64,000 nucleotides of DNA from JARIHD01 sp963815935 (GCA_963815935.1 CAWFIL010000002.1:310001-374000), one strand, 5' to 3'. Positions 16,130 through 24,501 are shown, counted from the stretch's first letter. The notes: generated by a model not told the origin, from the letters alone. Made by a program: numbers and translations.

Positions 16130-16764
16130 ACAATAAAGCTGCGAGTTTCGGCCAGTAGCTTACCGCCGTAGGTGAATTCGCTAAGGATGGCACTCGCCTC
16201 GCGGGTGAGGTTTTTCATCTGGGATTGCTGTTCGGTGTTGAATTTGCCAAGTACGAAGTCGGCGCTGTCTTGTTGTTCGTGCAGCTTAGGACCAATGCCA
16301 ATGCGTACACGACCGTATTGCTCGCCAATTGTGCTAGTGACCGATTTGACACCATTGTGGCCGGCACTGCCGCCACCAATGCGGGTACGGATTTGACCAA
16401 AGGGTATGTCGAGCTCGTCGTGGACTACTACAAGATATTCGGGGTTGATTTTGTAAAAGTTCACGACTGCTTGCACAGCTTGGCCGCTCAAGTTCATAAG
16501 TGTGGTTGGTTTAATGACGACGACCTTGGTCTCGCCCAGCTGTGAGCTGGTAAGATGGCACTTGAGGTCTTTTTTCTCGATCCAACCGGGAAAGTCGTGG
16601 TCGGTCACAAACCGATCAACAGCCTCAAAACCGATGTTGTGCCGTGTGCCGTCGTACTCTTTACCGATATTGCCGAGACCAACAATTAGCGCGGTCTTAT
16701 TTTGGCCGAGCGTATAAAACTGGATGGTGTCGCCTGCTTGAGGACGACGCTGGAATAATGCCAT
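16126..16764 (-). CDS. pth: Peptidyl-tRNA hydrolase
   Basis: A 212-residue Pth that frees tRNA from stalled peptidyl-tRNA. The core begins at about residue 25 with LIVGLGNIGKEYDGTRHNIGFEAVD, including the catalytic His. KPTTLMNLSGQAV, LVVVHDELDIPFGQIRTR (catalytic Asp) and GGSAGHNGVKSV follow, and RVRIGIG closes the core. An N-terminal extension of about 24 residues (MALFQRRPQAGDTIQFYTLG) is longer than in most Pth; I kept the ATG at 16764 because no good later start precedes the core. A 42-base gap separates it from der upstream. Confidence 0.95.
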   Translation of the reverse strand: MALFQRRPQAGDTIQFYTLGQNKTALIVGLGNIGKEYDGTRHNIGFEAVDRFVTDHDFPGWIEKKDLKCHLTSSQLGETKVVVIKPTTLMNLSGQAVQAVVNFYKINPEYLVVVHDELDIPFGQIRTRIGGGSAGHNGVKSVTSTIGEQYGRVRIGIGPKLHEQQDSADFVLGKFNTEQQSQMKNLTREASAILSEFTYGGKLLAETRSFIV

Positions 16765-16806
16765 AGTACTTAGAGTATACGCACCATCGGTACGATAGAA
16801 AAGTGA

Positions 16807-18255
16807 TTAGTTCTTGGGAGAGCCCTTGGCTTTGCGTGCCCGCTTGTTCTCGAGGGCTTGTTGGGCGCGTTCCATGCTGACGCGGGGTTTGTTCTTGCGA
16901 GGTTCTTTGGTTGGGCTGTTGCCGTGCTTGTGGGCTTCGTGTTTTTCGATAAACCACAATTGGACCGGTGTTCCTTCGTAGTGATACTGTTCGCGCAGGC
17001 AGCGCTCCAGGTAACGCTTGTAGCTCCAGTGCAAGAAGGTTGTCTGCGAACCGAAGATCTTGAAAGCGGGGATCGGATTGTCGTCTTCCTGAGTCATGTA
17101 GTTGAGCTTGGGGTTGCGGTTTTTGAGGCCGGCTGGTGGGTGCTGGTCGATGACCTGGCGGAGCCACCGGTTGAGCTCGCTCGTTGGGATGCGCTTGTGG
17201 CGGCGCATGTCGATATCTTGGGCGAGATCAAAAATCTTGGTAACATTCTGGCCAGTAACGGCACTGGTAAAGATCAGGGGCGCCCATGGCACAAAGTCGT
17301 AGGTGTGGGCAATCTTGGGGGCCAGAGCATCGCGAGTGAAGGCGTCTCTGCCCTCTACGGCATCCCATTTGCTAACAACGAGGATCAAGCCCTTGCCGGA
17401 CTCTTTGATCATGCCGGCGATTTTTTGGTCGAGGGCGGTATTAAGCTCGCTGGCGTCCATTAGCAACAGACAGACATCAGATTGTTCGATGGCGCTCAGG
17501 GTACGGATAACGCTAAAGTGTTCGATGCCAATGCCAATCTTGCCAGAGCGGCGAATACCAGCGGTATCCATGAGTTCAACTTCGCGGCCTTCGTACTTAA
17601 CGACGGCACGGTTGATGTCGCGGGTGGTGCCAGCGACATCGGCCACAATGGCCTGTTGCTTCTTGGCCAAGGTGTTAAACAGGTACGATTTACCGACGTT
17701 TGGGCGGCCAAGTAAGGCAATGTGCAAGCGGTTATCGTCTTCTCTGAGAGTGGCCTTCGGAATGCCTTCGATTAGAGTGTCAAGCAGTTGGTCGATACCA
17801 CGGCGTTGGGTGCTGCTAGTGTGAATAATCGGCTTAATACCAAGACGCTCAAAGGCTTCGAGGTCGACGCCTTTGGCTTTGTCTACCTTGTTGACGACCA
17901 AGAAAACCGGTTTGCGACTCTTGAGAGCGGTCTTGGCGACACGGCGGTCTTCGTCGGTGATTGGTACGTCAGCTTCGGCGACAACCCAAATAACGTCGGC
18001 GCTGTCGGTTGCCTGCTGGATCTGCTCCTGGATGGTAAATTCGAAGTCATCTTCGGCGTCTTTCATTCCAGCGGTGTCGACCATCCAAAAATCCTGGCCG
18101 TGCCAGGTGGCCTTGGCGGTAATGCTGTCGCGGGTAGTGCCGGCTTCTTTGGCAACAATTGCCTCACGGCGTTCGAGGATGGCGTTAAACAGGCTGGATT
18201 TGCCCACATTAGCCCGGCCGACAATAGCAACGATTGGTAGTTTACTGAAACTCAT
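16807..18255 (-). CDS. der: Ribosome assembly GTPase Der (EngA)
   Basis: A 482-residue GTPase with two G domains in tandem, needed for 50S subunit maturation. Domain 1 has GRANVGKSSLFN, DTAG (WMVDTAGM) and NKVD; domain 2 has GRPNVGKSYLFN, DTAGIRR and SKWD. The C-terminal KH-like domain (RRHKRIPTSELNRWLRQVI; WFIEKHEAHKHGN) is followed by a basic tail. Length is at the upper end of the family because of that tail. A TATACT box lies 7 bases before the ATG, so the mRNA is probably leaderless. Confidence 0.97.
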   Translation of the reverse strand: MSFSKLPIVAIVGRANVGKSSLFNAILERREAIVAKEAGTTRDSITAKATWHGQDFWMVDTAGMKDAEDDFEFTIQEQIQQATDSADVIWVVAEADVPITDEDRRVAKTALKSRKPVFLVVNKVDKAKGVDLEAFERLGIKPIIHTSSTQRRGIDQLLDTLIEGIPKATLREDDNRLHIALLGRPNVGKSYLFNTLAKKQQAIVADVAGTTRDINRAVVKYEGREVELMDTAGIRRSGKIGIGIEHFSVIRTLSAIEQSDVCLLLMDASELNTALDQKIAGMIKESGKGLILVVSKWDAVEGRDAFTRDALAPKIAHTYDFVPWAPLIFTSAVTGQNVTKIFDLAQDIDMRRHKRIPTSELNRWLRQVIDQHPPAGLKNRNPKLNYMTQEDDNPIPAFKIFGSQTTFLHWSYKRYLERCLREQYHYEGTPVQLWFIEKHEAHKHGNSPTKEPRKNKPRVSMERAQQALENKRARKAKGSPKN

Positions 18256-18262
18256 TGGGCTT

Positions 18263-18291
18263 AGTATAACAGAGATGACGTAATATTGACA
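18263..18291 (-). promoter_or_regulatory. Leaderless promoter of der
   Basis: On the - strand, TGTCAA (18291-18286), a 17-base spacer and TATACT (18268-18263). Seven bases then separate it from the ATG at 18255, placing the start point at the initiation codon. Confidence 0.65.
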
Positions 18292-18325
18292 GCAGTAAAT
18301 AATAAATGCATAGTATGGGTAGCAT

Positions 18326-18850
18326 ATGAGTGAGCGAGAGTTAAAGGGTCTGGACTGGCAGTTGCCTTACTTCGAACGCACCGAGCGTGAGGCGTACCAC
18401 CTATTCACCGCGGTTGCGGCCAACGCCGAACTGCGTCGTAGTGTAACTCGTCAGCTTACTGCAGGTATATTTCGTCGTCATGTGTACCGAGGGATACCAC
18501 TGCAGGTTGATCCTGCTGGTTTTGCAGGGTCTTGGAGCGCTCATCTGAGTCAAGAAATGACATGCTCACCTGTTTGCGCAGTGCTTACGAACGATAGTGC
18601 AACGTATAGCGGCCACCGCCTTGTTGTCAAGGATACCGTCGAAGGCGACGAAGTATTTGTGACCGAAGATTTTAGGCGGCCTATGTTGCGGATTGGTACG
18701 AATCTTGGCATGCCAATGATCGAATTGGCCAACCCTGTTGCGCTACTGGATGGTGAGCTAGAACAAAATATGCATGATCAAGCGCGCTATATGGCATGGC
18801 TCGGACTCGTGCATGAGGCTATTGGCTCCGAAATAGATCTATTGCCTTAG
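18326..18850 (+). CDS. Hypothetical 174-residue protein
   Basis: No recognised family. It is a soluble, mixed alpha/beta protein opening MSERELKGLDWQLPYFERTE, with basic helices in the first third (AELRRSVTRQLTAGIFRRHV) and acidic strands later. A TAGTAT box lies 9 bases before the ATG, fitting a near-leaderless start. It is convergent with the pseudouridine synthase gene, and the two stops share four bases (TTAG at 18847-18850). Der lies divergently upstream, so the two may share an intergenic promoter region. Confidence 0.65.
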   Translation: MSERELKGLDWQLPYFERTEREAYHLFTAVAANAELRRSVTRQLTAGIFRRHVYRGIPLQVDPAGFAGSWSAHLSQEMTCSPVCAVLTNDSATYSGHRLVVKDTVEGDEVFVTEDFRRPMLRIGTNLGMPMIELANPVALLDGELEQNMHDQARYMAWLGLVHEAIGSEIDLLP

Positions 18851-19521
18851 CCGATGGAATCGACGGGTCGGTATTGCGCCTCTGGTAGCCCGTCGAGGGT
18901 ATACGGCCCAAATTGCGTGCGATGTAGTAGGCGAACTGCATAGCCCAGTGCCGCAAAGGTACGGCGTATTTGCCGATTGCGTCCCTCGTGCATGCTTACG
19001 CGCCAGATGTGGTCGTCGCCATCCTGCAACCGCTCGAGTTGTAACCTGCTGAGGCCGTCGTCGAGCTGAATGCCCATATCACTGATCATCTGTCGATGGA
19101 GTGGCTGCAATGATGCGTCTAGCTCAACCTCGTATATTTTGAGTTTCTGAAAGCTGGGGTGCGTCAGCTTGTGTGCAAGTGCGCCGTCGTTGGTGAGCAG
19201 CAACAGGCCGCTAGAGTCTTTGTCTAGCCGCCCAATCGGTTTGAGCTGCTGCAAAGACGTCGGTAGTAGCTCGTAAATAGTATGACTTCCCTGGCCATCC
19301 CGGCTAACGACATAGCCGGCGGGTTTATTGAGCAAAATGGTTTGCAGTTTGGCGGGTGCCTTTACTGGCTTACCATCCAAGGTGACTTGAACAGAATCAT
19401 TAATAACGGATGTAGGGGTTGCTGTCTGGCCATTGATGGCGACCCTGCCCTCCTGTATTGCCCTATCAGCTGCACGACGGCTAAGACCTGTGGCTAGGGC
19501 AACAAAGCGGTTAATGCGCAT
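18847..19521 (-). CDS. rRNA pseudouridine synthase, RsuA/RluB/RluF family
   Basis: A 224-residue enzyme that isomerises uridine in rRNA. An N-terminal S4 RNA-binding domain (MRINRFVALATGLSRRAADRAI; GRVAINGQ) precedes the catalytic domain, which has LLNKPAGYVVS, the GRLDKDSSGLLLLTNDG motif with the catalytic Asp, KIYEVELD, and the C-terminal EGRNRQIRRTFAALGYAV. Target uridine cannot be told from sequence, so no specific symbol is given. GATAAT lies 6 bases before the ATG, again suggesting a leaderless mRNA. Confidence 0.93.
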   Translation of the reverse strand: MRINRFVALATGLSRRAADRAIQEGRVAINGQTATPTSVINDSVQVTLDGKPVKAPAKLQTILLNKPAGYVVSRDGQGSHTIYELLPTSLQQLKPIGRLDKDSSGLLLLTNDGALAHKLTHPSFQKLKIYEVELDASLQPLHRQMISDMGIQLDDGLSRLQLERLQDGDDHIWRVSMHEGRNRQIRRTFAALGYAVRLLHRTQFGPYTLDGLPEAQYRPVDSIG

Positions 19522-19527
19522 GGCTAC

Positions 19528-19533
19528 ATTATC
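19528..19533 (-). promoter_or_regulatory. -10 box GATAAT, leaderless pseudouridine synthase start
   Basis: GATAAT on the - strand ends 6 bases before the ATG at 19521. No ribosome binding site is present. Confidence 0.45.
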
Positions 19534-19553
19534 GGCTAAAACTACTTAAAGCG

Positions 19554-20939
19554 CTAGAGGGCGATGCTGTTGGGGTCTACCCCGCCATTTACTTGAGGGT
19601 TGGGGCTGATAACGTGCCCTGGAGGGTGTGGGGCTACAGGCAGCCCGGTCGGGTTTTGGGCGTTAGGTGCGTCCGGATGCTGGTCGTCGCCCATGCCAGC
19701 TAGACCTTCCTTAGCCAGGAGTTCGTTGAGATCGGGCTGAGACGGGGCAGTACTATCGGTAATTGGTGAAATTATCTTTTTGTGGGCAACGGATACATCG
19801 TCGTTATTCGAAGATGTGCTGGTGCTTTCGTTCGTCGTGTTCCCGGTGTCCGGTGCGGCGGGAGTTGGGTTGACGACGCTTGGGGCTGGCATAGTTGTGT
19901 TGCCATCACTCGTAGTCGGCTGCACAGTCTTCTCGCCCGAGGCTGCTGTGCTCGCTTGGTCCTGGACGTCGGTGACAAGCCCTCTAACAGCATTGGCCAT
20001 AAGGGCGTCGTCGCTTGATGCTGGCGTTGTGGCTGCTGTTGCGGGAGTGGTACTGGGCTCTGTCGGCGTAGGTGCTGAATCAGTACCGGGTGCGGTCTGA
20101 TTGTTCTGGCTTACGAAGCTCTCGATTTGTGCCTTTATGGCGTTCTCTTCGGCCGATGTGGATTGCGCTTCGTTCGGCTGTGGTGTAGCCATGGGAGCTG
20201 GCTCTGTAGATGGTGCCGACGCTGCTGGCGGTGTGGGCGTAAGCGGCGTTACGCTCGGCTCTGGTGGAACTATTGGGGCTGGGTTGGGTTGAGGTGTGGG
20301 CGTTTGTGGCACTGCAGGCGCAAGCGGCTCTGACGCGGGCGTTGGAGCCGGAACGCTGGGCATTACTGCTGGTGTGGGCGGTACGACTGGTATCACCGGT
20401 GGTGTGGCTGGTATAGAGGGCAATGCTGGCTCGGGAGCTGGGGGCATAGGCATCGCTGGTACTGTTGGCTCGACGGAGGGTGTACTTACGGGTACGACGG
20501 GCATTGCCGGTGTTAGCTCTGGTGCGACGGGGCTGGCCGTCGTTGGCGCGGGTGCGGGAGCTGGTCCGTCGGCTGGCCCCAATAACTCCTGGGCTGCTTT
20601 TACGATATCTTCTAGGGTAACCTGGGACTTGACTAAATAACGGTCGGCCCCGAGCGAATCGGCCCGGGTTTTGTCTTCGGCCTGCCCGAGGGCCGTTAGC
20701 ATGATAACCTTCACGGTTTTGAGGCCGTCGGTATTTCGCAAGATATCGAGCATCTCAAAACCGCTGATACGTGGCATCATAACGTCGGAAATAACAAGGT
20801 CTGGTTTTTCTTTTTTGGCTACAACAAGGGCTTCTTCGCCATCCATGGCCGACACGATGGTGTACCCTTCGGCCTGCAGGCGTGCTTCGTAAATCTCACG
20901 CAAGTTATTGTCGTCTTCAACTAGCAGTATTTTTGCCAT
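19554..20939 (-). CDS. Response regulator with a long Pro/Ala/Thr-rich tail
   Basis: A 461-residue protein. Residues 1-120 are a complete receiver domain: acidic pair in LLVEDD, phospho-acceptor Asp in LVISDVMMP, Thr in MLTAL, Lys in YLVKSQ. The remaining 340 residues are low-complexity Pro/Ala/Thr/Ser (runs such as PAPAPAPTT and PVIPVVPPTPAV) with no DNA-binding or catalytic domain. It follows the histidine kinase gene by 56 bases, so they probably pair. The tail may serve as a spacer, a scaffold or a localisation segment. Both its opening and its repetitive codons make the tail prone to length changes. Confidence 0.9.
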   Translation of the reverse strand: MAKILLVEDDNNLREIYEARLQAEGYTIVSAMDGEEALVVAKKEKPDLVISDVMMPRISGFEMLDILRNTDGLKTVKVIMLTALGQAEDKTRADSLGADRYLVKSQVTLEDIVKAAQELLGPADGPAPAPAPTTASPVAPELTPAMPVVPVSTPSVEPTVPAMPMPPAPEPALPSIPATPPVIPVVPPTPAVMPSVPAPTPASEPLAPAVPQTPTPQPNPAPIVPPEPSVTPLTPTPPAASAPSTEPAPMATPQPNEAQSTSAEENAIKAQIESFVSQNNQTAPGTDSAPTPTEPSTTPATAATTPASSDDALMANAVRGLVTDVQDQASTAASGEKTVQPTTSDGNTTMPAPSVVNPTPAAPDTGNTTNESTSTSSNNDDVSVAHKKIISPITDSTAPSQPDLNELLAKEGLAGMGDDQHPDAPNAQNPTGLPVAPHPPGHVISPNPQVNGGVDPNSIAL

Positions 20940-20995
20940 AGTTGCGTCTATGTCCCTTGTATTATCTTGTCAAGCTTATGGTTACGTTTATTGTA

Positions 20996-22798
20996 TCACG
21001 CTTTGGGGGCTATGGTCTGATTTGCGCTGGACCCTGCACTGTTGATACTGGCGGACTTGCTTGCAGCTTCGGCGGCTTGTTTTTCGGCGGCCAGCTGGCT
21101 GGACAGCCGCGGCATGTTAATGAAGAAGGTGCTCCCCTTGCCGACTTCGCTCTCGACCCAGATGCGGCCGTGATATAGCTCTACAATCTTGCGACAGATA
21201 AACAGACCGAGACCAGTACCGCCAATGGTGCGGGTAGCTGAGTTATCAACGCGGTAGAACTTCTGAAATAGATGCGGAATGTCGTCCGCCGGTATGCCTG
21301 CCCCAGTGTCGCGGACGTACATTTGGACTACCTCGGTGTTGCCAGTGAGCCCGATGGATATCTTACCAGTGTCGGTGTACTTGCAGGCGTTGTCGAATAG
21401 GTTGGTGATTACTTCGCGCATGCGGTCGGGGTCGACCTCGGCGTAGTATAGCGGTTTTACTAAGTGCTGTACGGCGGCATCTTTGGAGGTGGCGTCAATA
21501 GTCCCGTCTGCCCCACCAACGATAAACTCAGCCAATAAGCCTTTCTTCTCGGCCGCAAACTTAAGGTCGTCGGTCAGCTGTTGCATAAAGGCACCCATTT
21601 CCACGACGGCTGGATGACTGGTTAGGCGGCCGTCTTCGGCCTTGGACGATGTTAGTAGATCCTGGAAGAGCTTCCCTAGGTGTTGTGTGGATGAGTGGGC
21701 TTTCTCGAGATAGCTACGAGCCCGGCTGTCGATGGTGCTAACCTTCTCGTTTAGGGCAAGTGCTAGGTATCCCTCAATGGCCGCTACGGGGGTGCGCATC
21801 TCGTGGCTGGCGGTGCTAATAAACTCTGCTCGTTGTTTTTCGGCAGCCCGGTCTTCACTGATGTCGCGTAGTACGGCTACGGCACCCAAGAATGCGTTAT
21901 CTCCCGGTACAATGACCGGCGAGATTACAACCGATACGATCAGGGCCCGCTTGTTGCGGCCCATGAGCTGGAAGATTTGGCTGCTGCCTTTCTTCTGACT
22001 GAGTGCGGTCGCGAACGGATTGTCGACATCGGCTACCTCTGATCCGTCTTCTTTTGTGAGTTTGGCGACGAGCTGGATGTCGACGCCTGTGGCGTCAACA
22101 ATTGGCCATTCGGTTATGTCGGCTGCTGCCGGGTTCATAAGGGTAATCTTGCCCTCGGTGTTGAACATAACGATGCCATCGGCGATAGATTGTACCAAGA
22201 TGGCTGATTGTTGCTGGTTGTCCCGCAGCTGGCCCGAAAGTTGGGTTACTTTTTGAGCTTCGACGCTGACGAACTTATTCTTCCAAAAGAAGTATGCAAT
22301 AGTTGCCGTTATGAGCGCTGCACCCATGAGTACTAGTGATGGCTGCCCCAGCGTCGCCAGATCAAAGTTACTGAGCAAGCTCATCGATACCCAGGTAAGG
22401 AAAACGGAGCCGACTAATAGCGGCAGCCCGTACGCGCCGTTTATGAAGGTGGTAATAGCCCATAACGCAACATACAGATAAGCTCCATTATGCGGCCGTG
22501 TTTGGGTGATCCCGTTTAGCTCGCCGATAGCCAGTAACATCGATCCGATAAGTGTGGCAAACGGCAGACTGTAGCGTACTACCGCCCAATACCCTAGCCC
22601 CAAATAAGCAAGGTTGGCACACGCGATAACGAAGGCCTCGTTGGTTATTCCAAAGGTGTGCGATAGGCTAACGAACGTCGGGCTGTAATGCGCCCCCACG
22701 TACATGCCAACCAGAAACAGGTTGAACGCAACCATAAGCCCCCAATAAAGGCGGTACCAAATACGAGCAACCTGATACTGAAAGTAGTCCATGGCCAT
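20996..22798 (-). CDS. Membrane sensor histidine kinase with PAS domain
   Basis: A 600-residue kinase. Six or seven N-terminal membrane helices (to about residue 175) form the sensor. A PAS domain (SIADGIVMFNTEGKITLMNPAA) follows. The HisKA dimerisation helix carries the phospho-acceptor His in STASHEMRTPVAAIEGYL, and the ATPase domain has the N box (ITNLFDNACKYTD), G1 (DTGAGIP) and G2 (GTGLGLFICRKIV). All are intact. The C-terminus ends in an Ala/Ser-rich tail. Upstream of the receiver protein at 19554 in one operon. Confidence 0.94.
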   Translation of the reverse strand: MAMDYFQYQVARIWYRLYWGLMVAFNLFLVGMYVGAHYSPTFVSLSHTFGITNEAFVIACANLAYLGLGYWAVVRYSLPFATLIGSMLLAIGELNGITQTRPHNGAYLYVALWAITTFINGAYGLPLLVGSVFLTWVSMSLLSNFDLATLGQPSLVLMGAALITATIAYFFWKNKFVSVEAQKVTQLSGQLRDNQQQSAILVQSIADGIVMFNTEGKITLMNPAAADITEWPIVDATGVDIQLVAKLTKEDGSEVADVDNPFATALSQKKGSSQIFQLMGRNKRALIVSVVISPVIVPGDNAFLGAVAVLRDISEDRAAEKQRAEFISTASHEMRTPVAAIEGYLALALNEKVSTIDSRARSYLEKAHSSTQHLGKLFQDLLTSSKAEDGRLTSHPAVVEMGAFMQQLTDDLKFAAEKKGLLAEFIVGGADGTIDATSKDAAVQHLVKPLYYAEVDPDRMREVITNLFDNACKYTDTGKISIGLTGNTEVVQMYVRDTGAGIPADDIPHLFQKFYRVDNSATRTIGGTGLGLFICRKIVELYHGRIWVESEVGKGSTFFINMPRLSSQLAAEKQAAEAASKSASINSAGSSANQTIAPKA

Positions 22799-22805
22799 TT
22801 ACACT

Positions 22806-22811
22806 AGTGTA
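22806..22811 (-). promoter_or_regulatory. -10 box TACACT, leaderless kinase start
   Basis: TACACT on the - strand ends 7 bases before the ATG at 22798. No Shine-Dalgarno sequence is visible. Confidence 0.55.
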
Positions 22812-22841
22812 CCGCTTATGTTTAACCGTGCCAACAGATAG

Positions 22842-22870
22842 TTGAATAATCACATCTGTTATGGTAGTAT
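22842..22870 (+). promoter_or_regulatory. Promoter of tRNA-Glu
   Basis: TTGAAT at 22842-22847, 17-base spacer, TAGTAT at 22865-22870. The start is predicted about 10 bases before the tRNA. Confidence 0.65.
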
Positions 22871-22886
22871 TTGTTGGTCGATTTAC

Positions 22887-22963
22887 GGCCCCTTCGTCTA
22901 GTGGTCCAGGACATCAGGTTCTCATCCTGAAGATCGCGGGTTCGACTCCCGCAGGGGTCACCA
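22887..22963 (+). tRNA. tRNA-Glu (anticodon CTC)
   Basis: A 77-base cloverleaf with encoded CCA. The acceptor stem pairs GGCCCCT with AGGGGTC (one G-U). The anticodon stem is TCAGG/CCTGA around loop TTCTCAT, giving anticodon CTC. The T arm is GCGGG-TTCGACT-CCCGC. Its last 19 bases are repeated exactly at 23105-23123. Confidence 0.96.
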
Positions 22964-22970
22964 CGAAAAC

Positions 22971-22995
22971 AGCTCACCAAACGGTGGGCTTTTTT
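22971..22995 (+). terminator. Terminator after tRNA-Glu
   Basis: AGCTCACC (22971-22978), AAAC loop, GGTGGGCT (22983-22990), then TTTTT. Confidence 0.85.
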
Positions 22996-23104
22996 CGTGG
23001 TCATTCCCTCCCAGGAATGGAGCACGCGAAGCGGGTGCGATAATCGAGGACGCGCACAGGTGCTTGCACCGAGCACGCCGCAAGATTATGCGCGAAGGCG
23101 CTAT

Positions 23105-23123
23105 ACTCCCGCAGGGGTCACCA
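23105..23123 (+). repeat. Duplicate of the tRNA-Glu 3' end
   Basis: The 19 bases ACTCCCGCAGGGGTCACCA are an exact copy of the last 19 bases of tRNA-Glu (22945-22963), 160 bases downstream. Duplicated tRNA 3' ends normally mark integration sites. Here only 141 bases lie between the copies, so any element has been lost or reduced. Confidence 0.7.
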
Positions 23124-23158
23124 AGCGACGGTTAAGCTGATGTAGCCGCAGAATGTCG

Positions 23159-23164
23159 TATAAT
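23159..23164 (+). promoter_or_regulatory. -10 box TATAAT, leaderless HD-domain gene start
   Basis: Consensus TATAAT ends 8 bases before the ATG at 23173. The bases between (AGAGGAAC) could also act as a short ribosome binding site. Confidence 0.55.
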
Positions 23165-23172
23165 AGAGGAAC

Positions 23173-23778
23173 ATGAAATTGCCCGCCACACTAGAAATCG
23201 AAGCTTTACACAAAAAATATGCCCCCACCAGCGAGGTGCTGGAGCTGGTCTTTACTCACTGCAAAGTCGTTAACGATGTGGCGCAGCAACTTATCGAGGC
23301 GAATGACCTAAAAGTTGATGCTGAGCTAGTCAAAGTCGGCTGCCTGCTGCATGACATCGGCGTGTACCCGTTATTTGATAAAAATGGTAAAGGGCGCGAA
23401 GACTTGCACTACATCACGCATGGCGTGCGAGGCGAGGAAATACTTAAAAACGAAGGCTTTCCAGAGGTCATTTGGCGCTTTGCCTCTCACCATACCGGTG
23501 TCGGTCTAACAAAACACGACATTACAAGCCAAGGCTTGCCACTGCCCGAGCAGGATTATGAAGCCGAAACGCTAGAAGAAGAACTTATCATGTATGCTGA
23601 CAAATTCCACTCTAAGACGGAGCCGCCATACTTTAATCCTTACGAATGGTACAAGCGCTATGTCGCTAAGTTCGGCGAGGGCAAGGTGCGAAAGTTCGAA
23701 CAGATGGCGCAGAAGTTTGGCGTGCCGGATTTGGCGCCGCTAATCGAAAAATACGGTCATCAAAGCCGATCTAGTTAA
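23173..23778 (+). CDS. HD-domain phosphohydrolase
   Basis: A 201-residue HD-superfamily metal-dependent phosphohydrolase. The first His lies in VFTHCKVVNDVAQQL, the HD pair in GCLLHDIGVYP, the next His residues in YITHGVRGEEIL and FASHHTGVG, and the final Asp in MYADKFHS. The pattern is that of the stand-alone HD proteins that act on nucleotides or nucleotide second messengers; the substrate cannot be read from sequence. Its stop shares TTAA (23775-23778) with the convergent GlcG-like gene. Confidence 0.9.
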   Translation: MKLPATLEIEALHKKYAPTSEVLELVFTHCKVVNDVAQQLIEANDLKVDAELVKVGCLLHDIGVYPLFDKNGKGREDLHYITHGVRGEEILKNEGFPEVIWRFASHHTGVGLTKHDITSQGLPLPEQDYEAETLEEELIMYADKFHSKTEPPYFNPYEWYKRYVAKFGEGKVRKFEQMAQKFGVPDLAPLIEKYGHQSRSS

Positions 23779-24272
23779 TCGTGTGCTCTTGGGAGAGGCT
23801 CGCCCTTCTCGTCGAAGTTAGTCTTGTAGCCCATCTTGTGCGCGGCACGTACCACCAGGCGGCGGTTGCCCTCGGAGGTGCGCCCCGCAGCGGCGAGGGC
23901 ACACAATAAATCTCCGTCTTTGTTCATTACGACAATGCCGCCATCCCAAGGACAAAACATGGGAGCAGTAGTCTGGCGAAAAAGCATGTCAACCTCCGAC
24001 CATGATCCGTCATTGAGCTTATTGGCGTGCTTTATAGAATCCGCGCCGTATGCCAAAACAGTAAAAGCAATGTGTAACGCAGTAGTCGCGCTCAGCGCTT
24101 TTACGCCGTCCATACGCCTAGAGACGGTAGGCACCGCCATAACATCGGGCTGGGAAATTATGCAGCAGATGGCGACTGGTTTTGTGCCACCGTCGTCAGT
24201 GGCGGTTGTTACGGCAATATCGACGGTGGCCTGCACGAGGTCCGCAGCGTCTTGATCGGTAAACTTTTTCAT
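23775..24272 (-). CDS. GlcG/HbpS-like (DUF336) protein
   Basis: A 165-residue protein matching the GlcG/HbpS layout: an N-terminal helix (AADLVQATVDIAVTTATDD), a strand replaced by KPVAICCIISQPDV, then SRRMDGVKALSATTALHIAFTVL, where the family usually has a D-G-A segment and K-A-x-T-A helix, and a C-terminal strand-helix (GIVVMNKDGDLLCALAAAG). HbpS relatives bind haem or small molecules; the role here is not known. The family's GGG-P turn is not obvious, so this is a divergent member. TATACT lies 7 bases before the ATG. Confidence 0.6.
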   Translation of the reverse strand: MKKFTDQDAADLVQATVDIAVTTATDDGGTKPVAICCIISQPDVMAVPTVSRRMDGVKALSATTALHIAFTVLAYGADSIKHANKLNDGSWSEVDMLFRQTTAPMFCPWDGGIVVMNKDGDLLCALAAAGRTSEGNRRLVVRAAHKMGYKTNFDEKGEPLPRAHD

Positions 24273-24279
24273 ATACCCT

Positions 24280-24285
24280 AGTATA
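24280..24285 (-). promoter_or_regulatory. -10 box TATACT, leaderless GlcG-like gene start
   Basis: TATACT on the - strand ends 7 bases before the ATG at 24272; no ribosome binding site. Confidence 0.55.
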
Positions 24286-24339
24286 CCAGTCCTCGTTTAA
24301 CTCAGCGAACAGCATACTACCCTGCGGTGACCCCTGTCG

Positions 24340-24379
24340 TGCACATTGACTAATATTGATATTTATGATAGAATGTGCA
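24340..24379 (+). promoter_or_regulatory. Promoter of GC-rich unit 1, framed by an inverted repeat
   Basis: TTGACT (24346-24351), 17-base spacer and TAGAAT (24369-24374). TGCACAT (24340-24346) and ATGTGCA (24373-24379) form an inverted repeat that overlaps the -35 and -10, a natural operator position. The start is near 24381, leaving a leader of about 165 bases. Confidence 0.65.
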
Positions 24380-24453
24380 TACTCATTATGGCATTAAAAT
24401 TGTCTTTTGAGGCACATTGATACGTTCTCTGCCTTGAATTGCTCTCTAGGCGC

Positions 24454-24501
24454 ATGATTGCAAATAAGCGCACATATACCTGTGTGTTTATTTGCAATCA
24501 T
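24454..24501 (+). repeat. 21-bp stem hairpin in the leader of GC-rich unit 1
   Basis: ATGATTGCAAATAA (24454-24467) and TTATTTGCAATCAT (24488-24501) are exact inverted copies. Seven further pairs inside (two G-U) bring the stem to 21 bp around the loop TATACC. There is no T-run, so it is not a terminator. It lies 44 bases before the GTG start. Confidence 0.85.

Noticed and set aside
22964..23104. Integrated element between the two tRNA-Glu 3' ends
   Set aside because: Only 141 bases lie between the repeats, with no open frame of note; at most a remnant.
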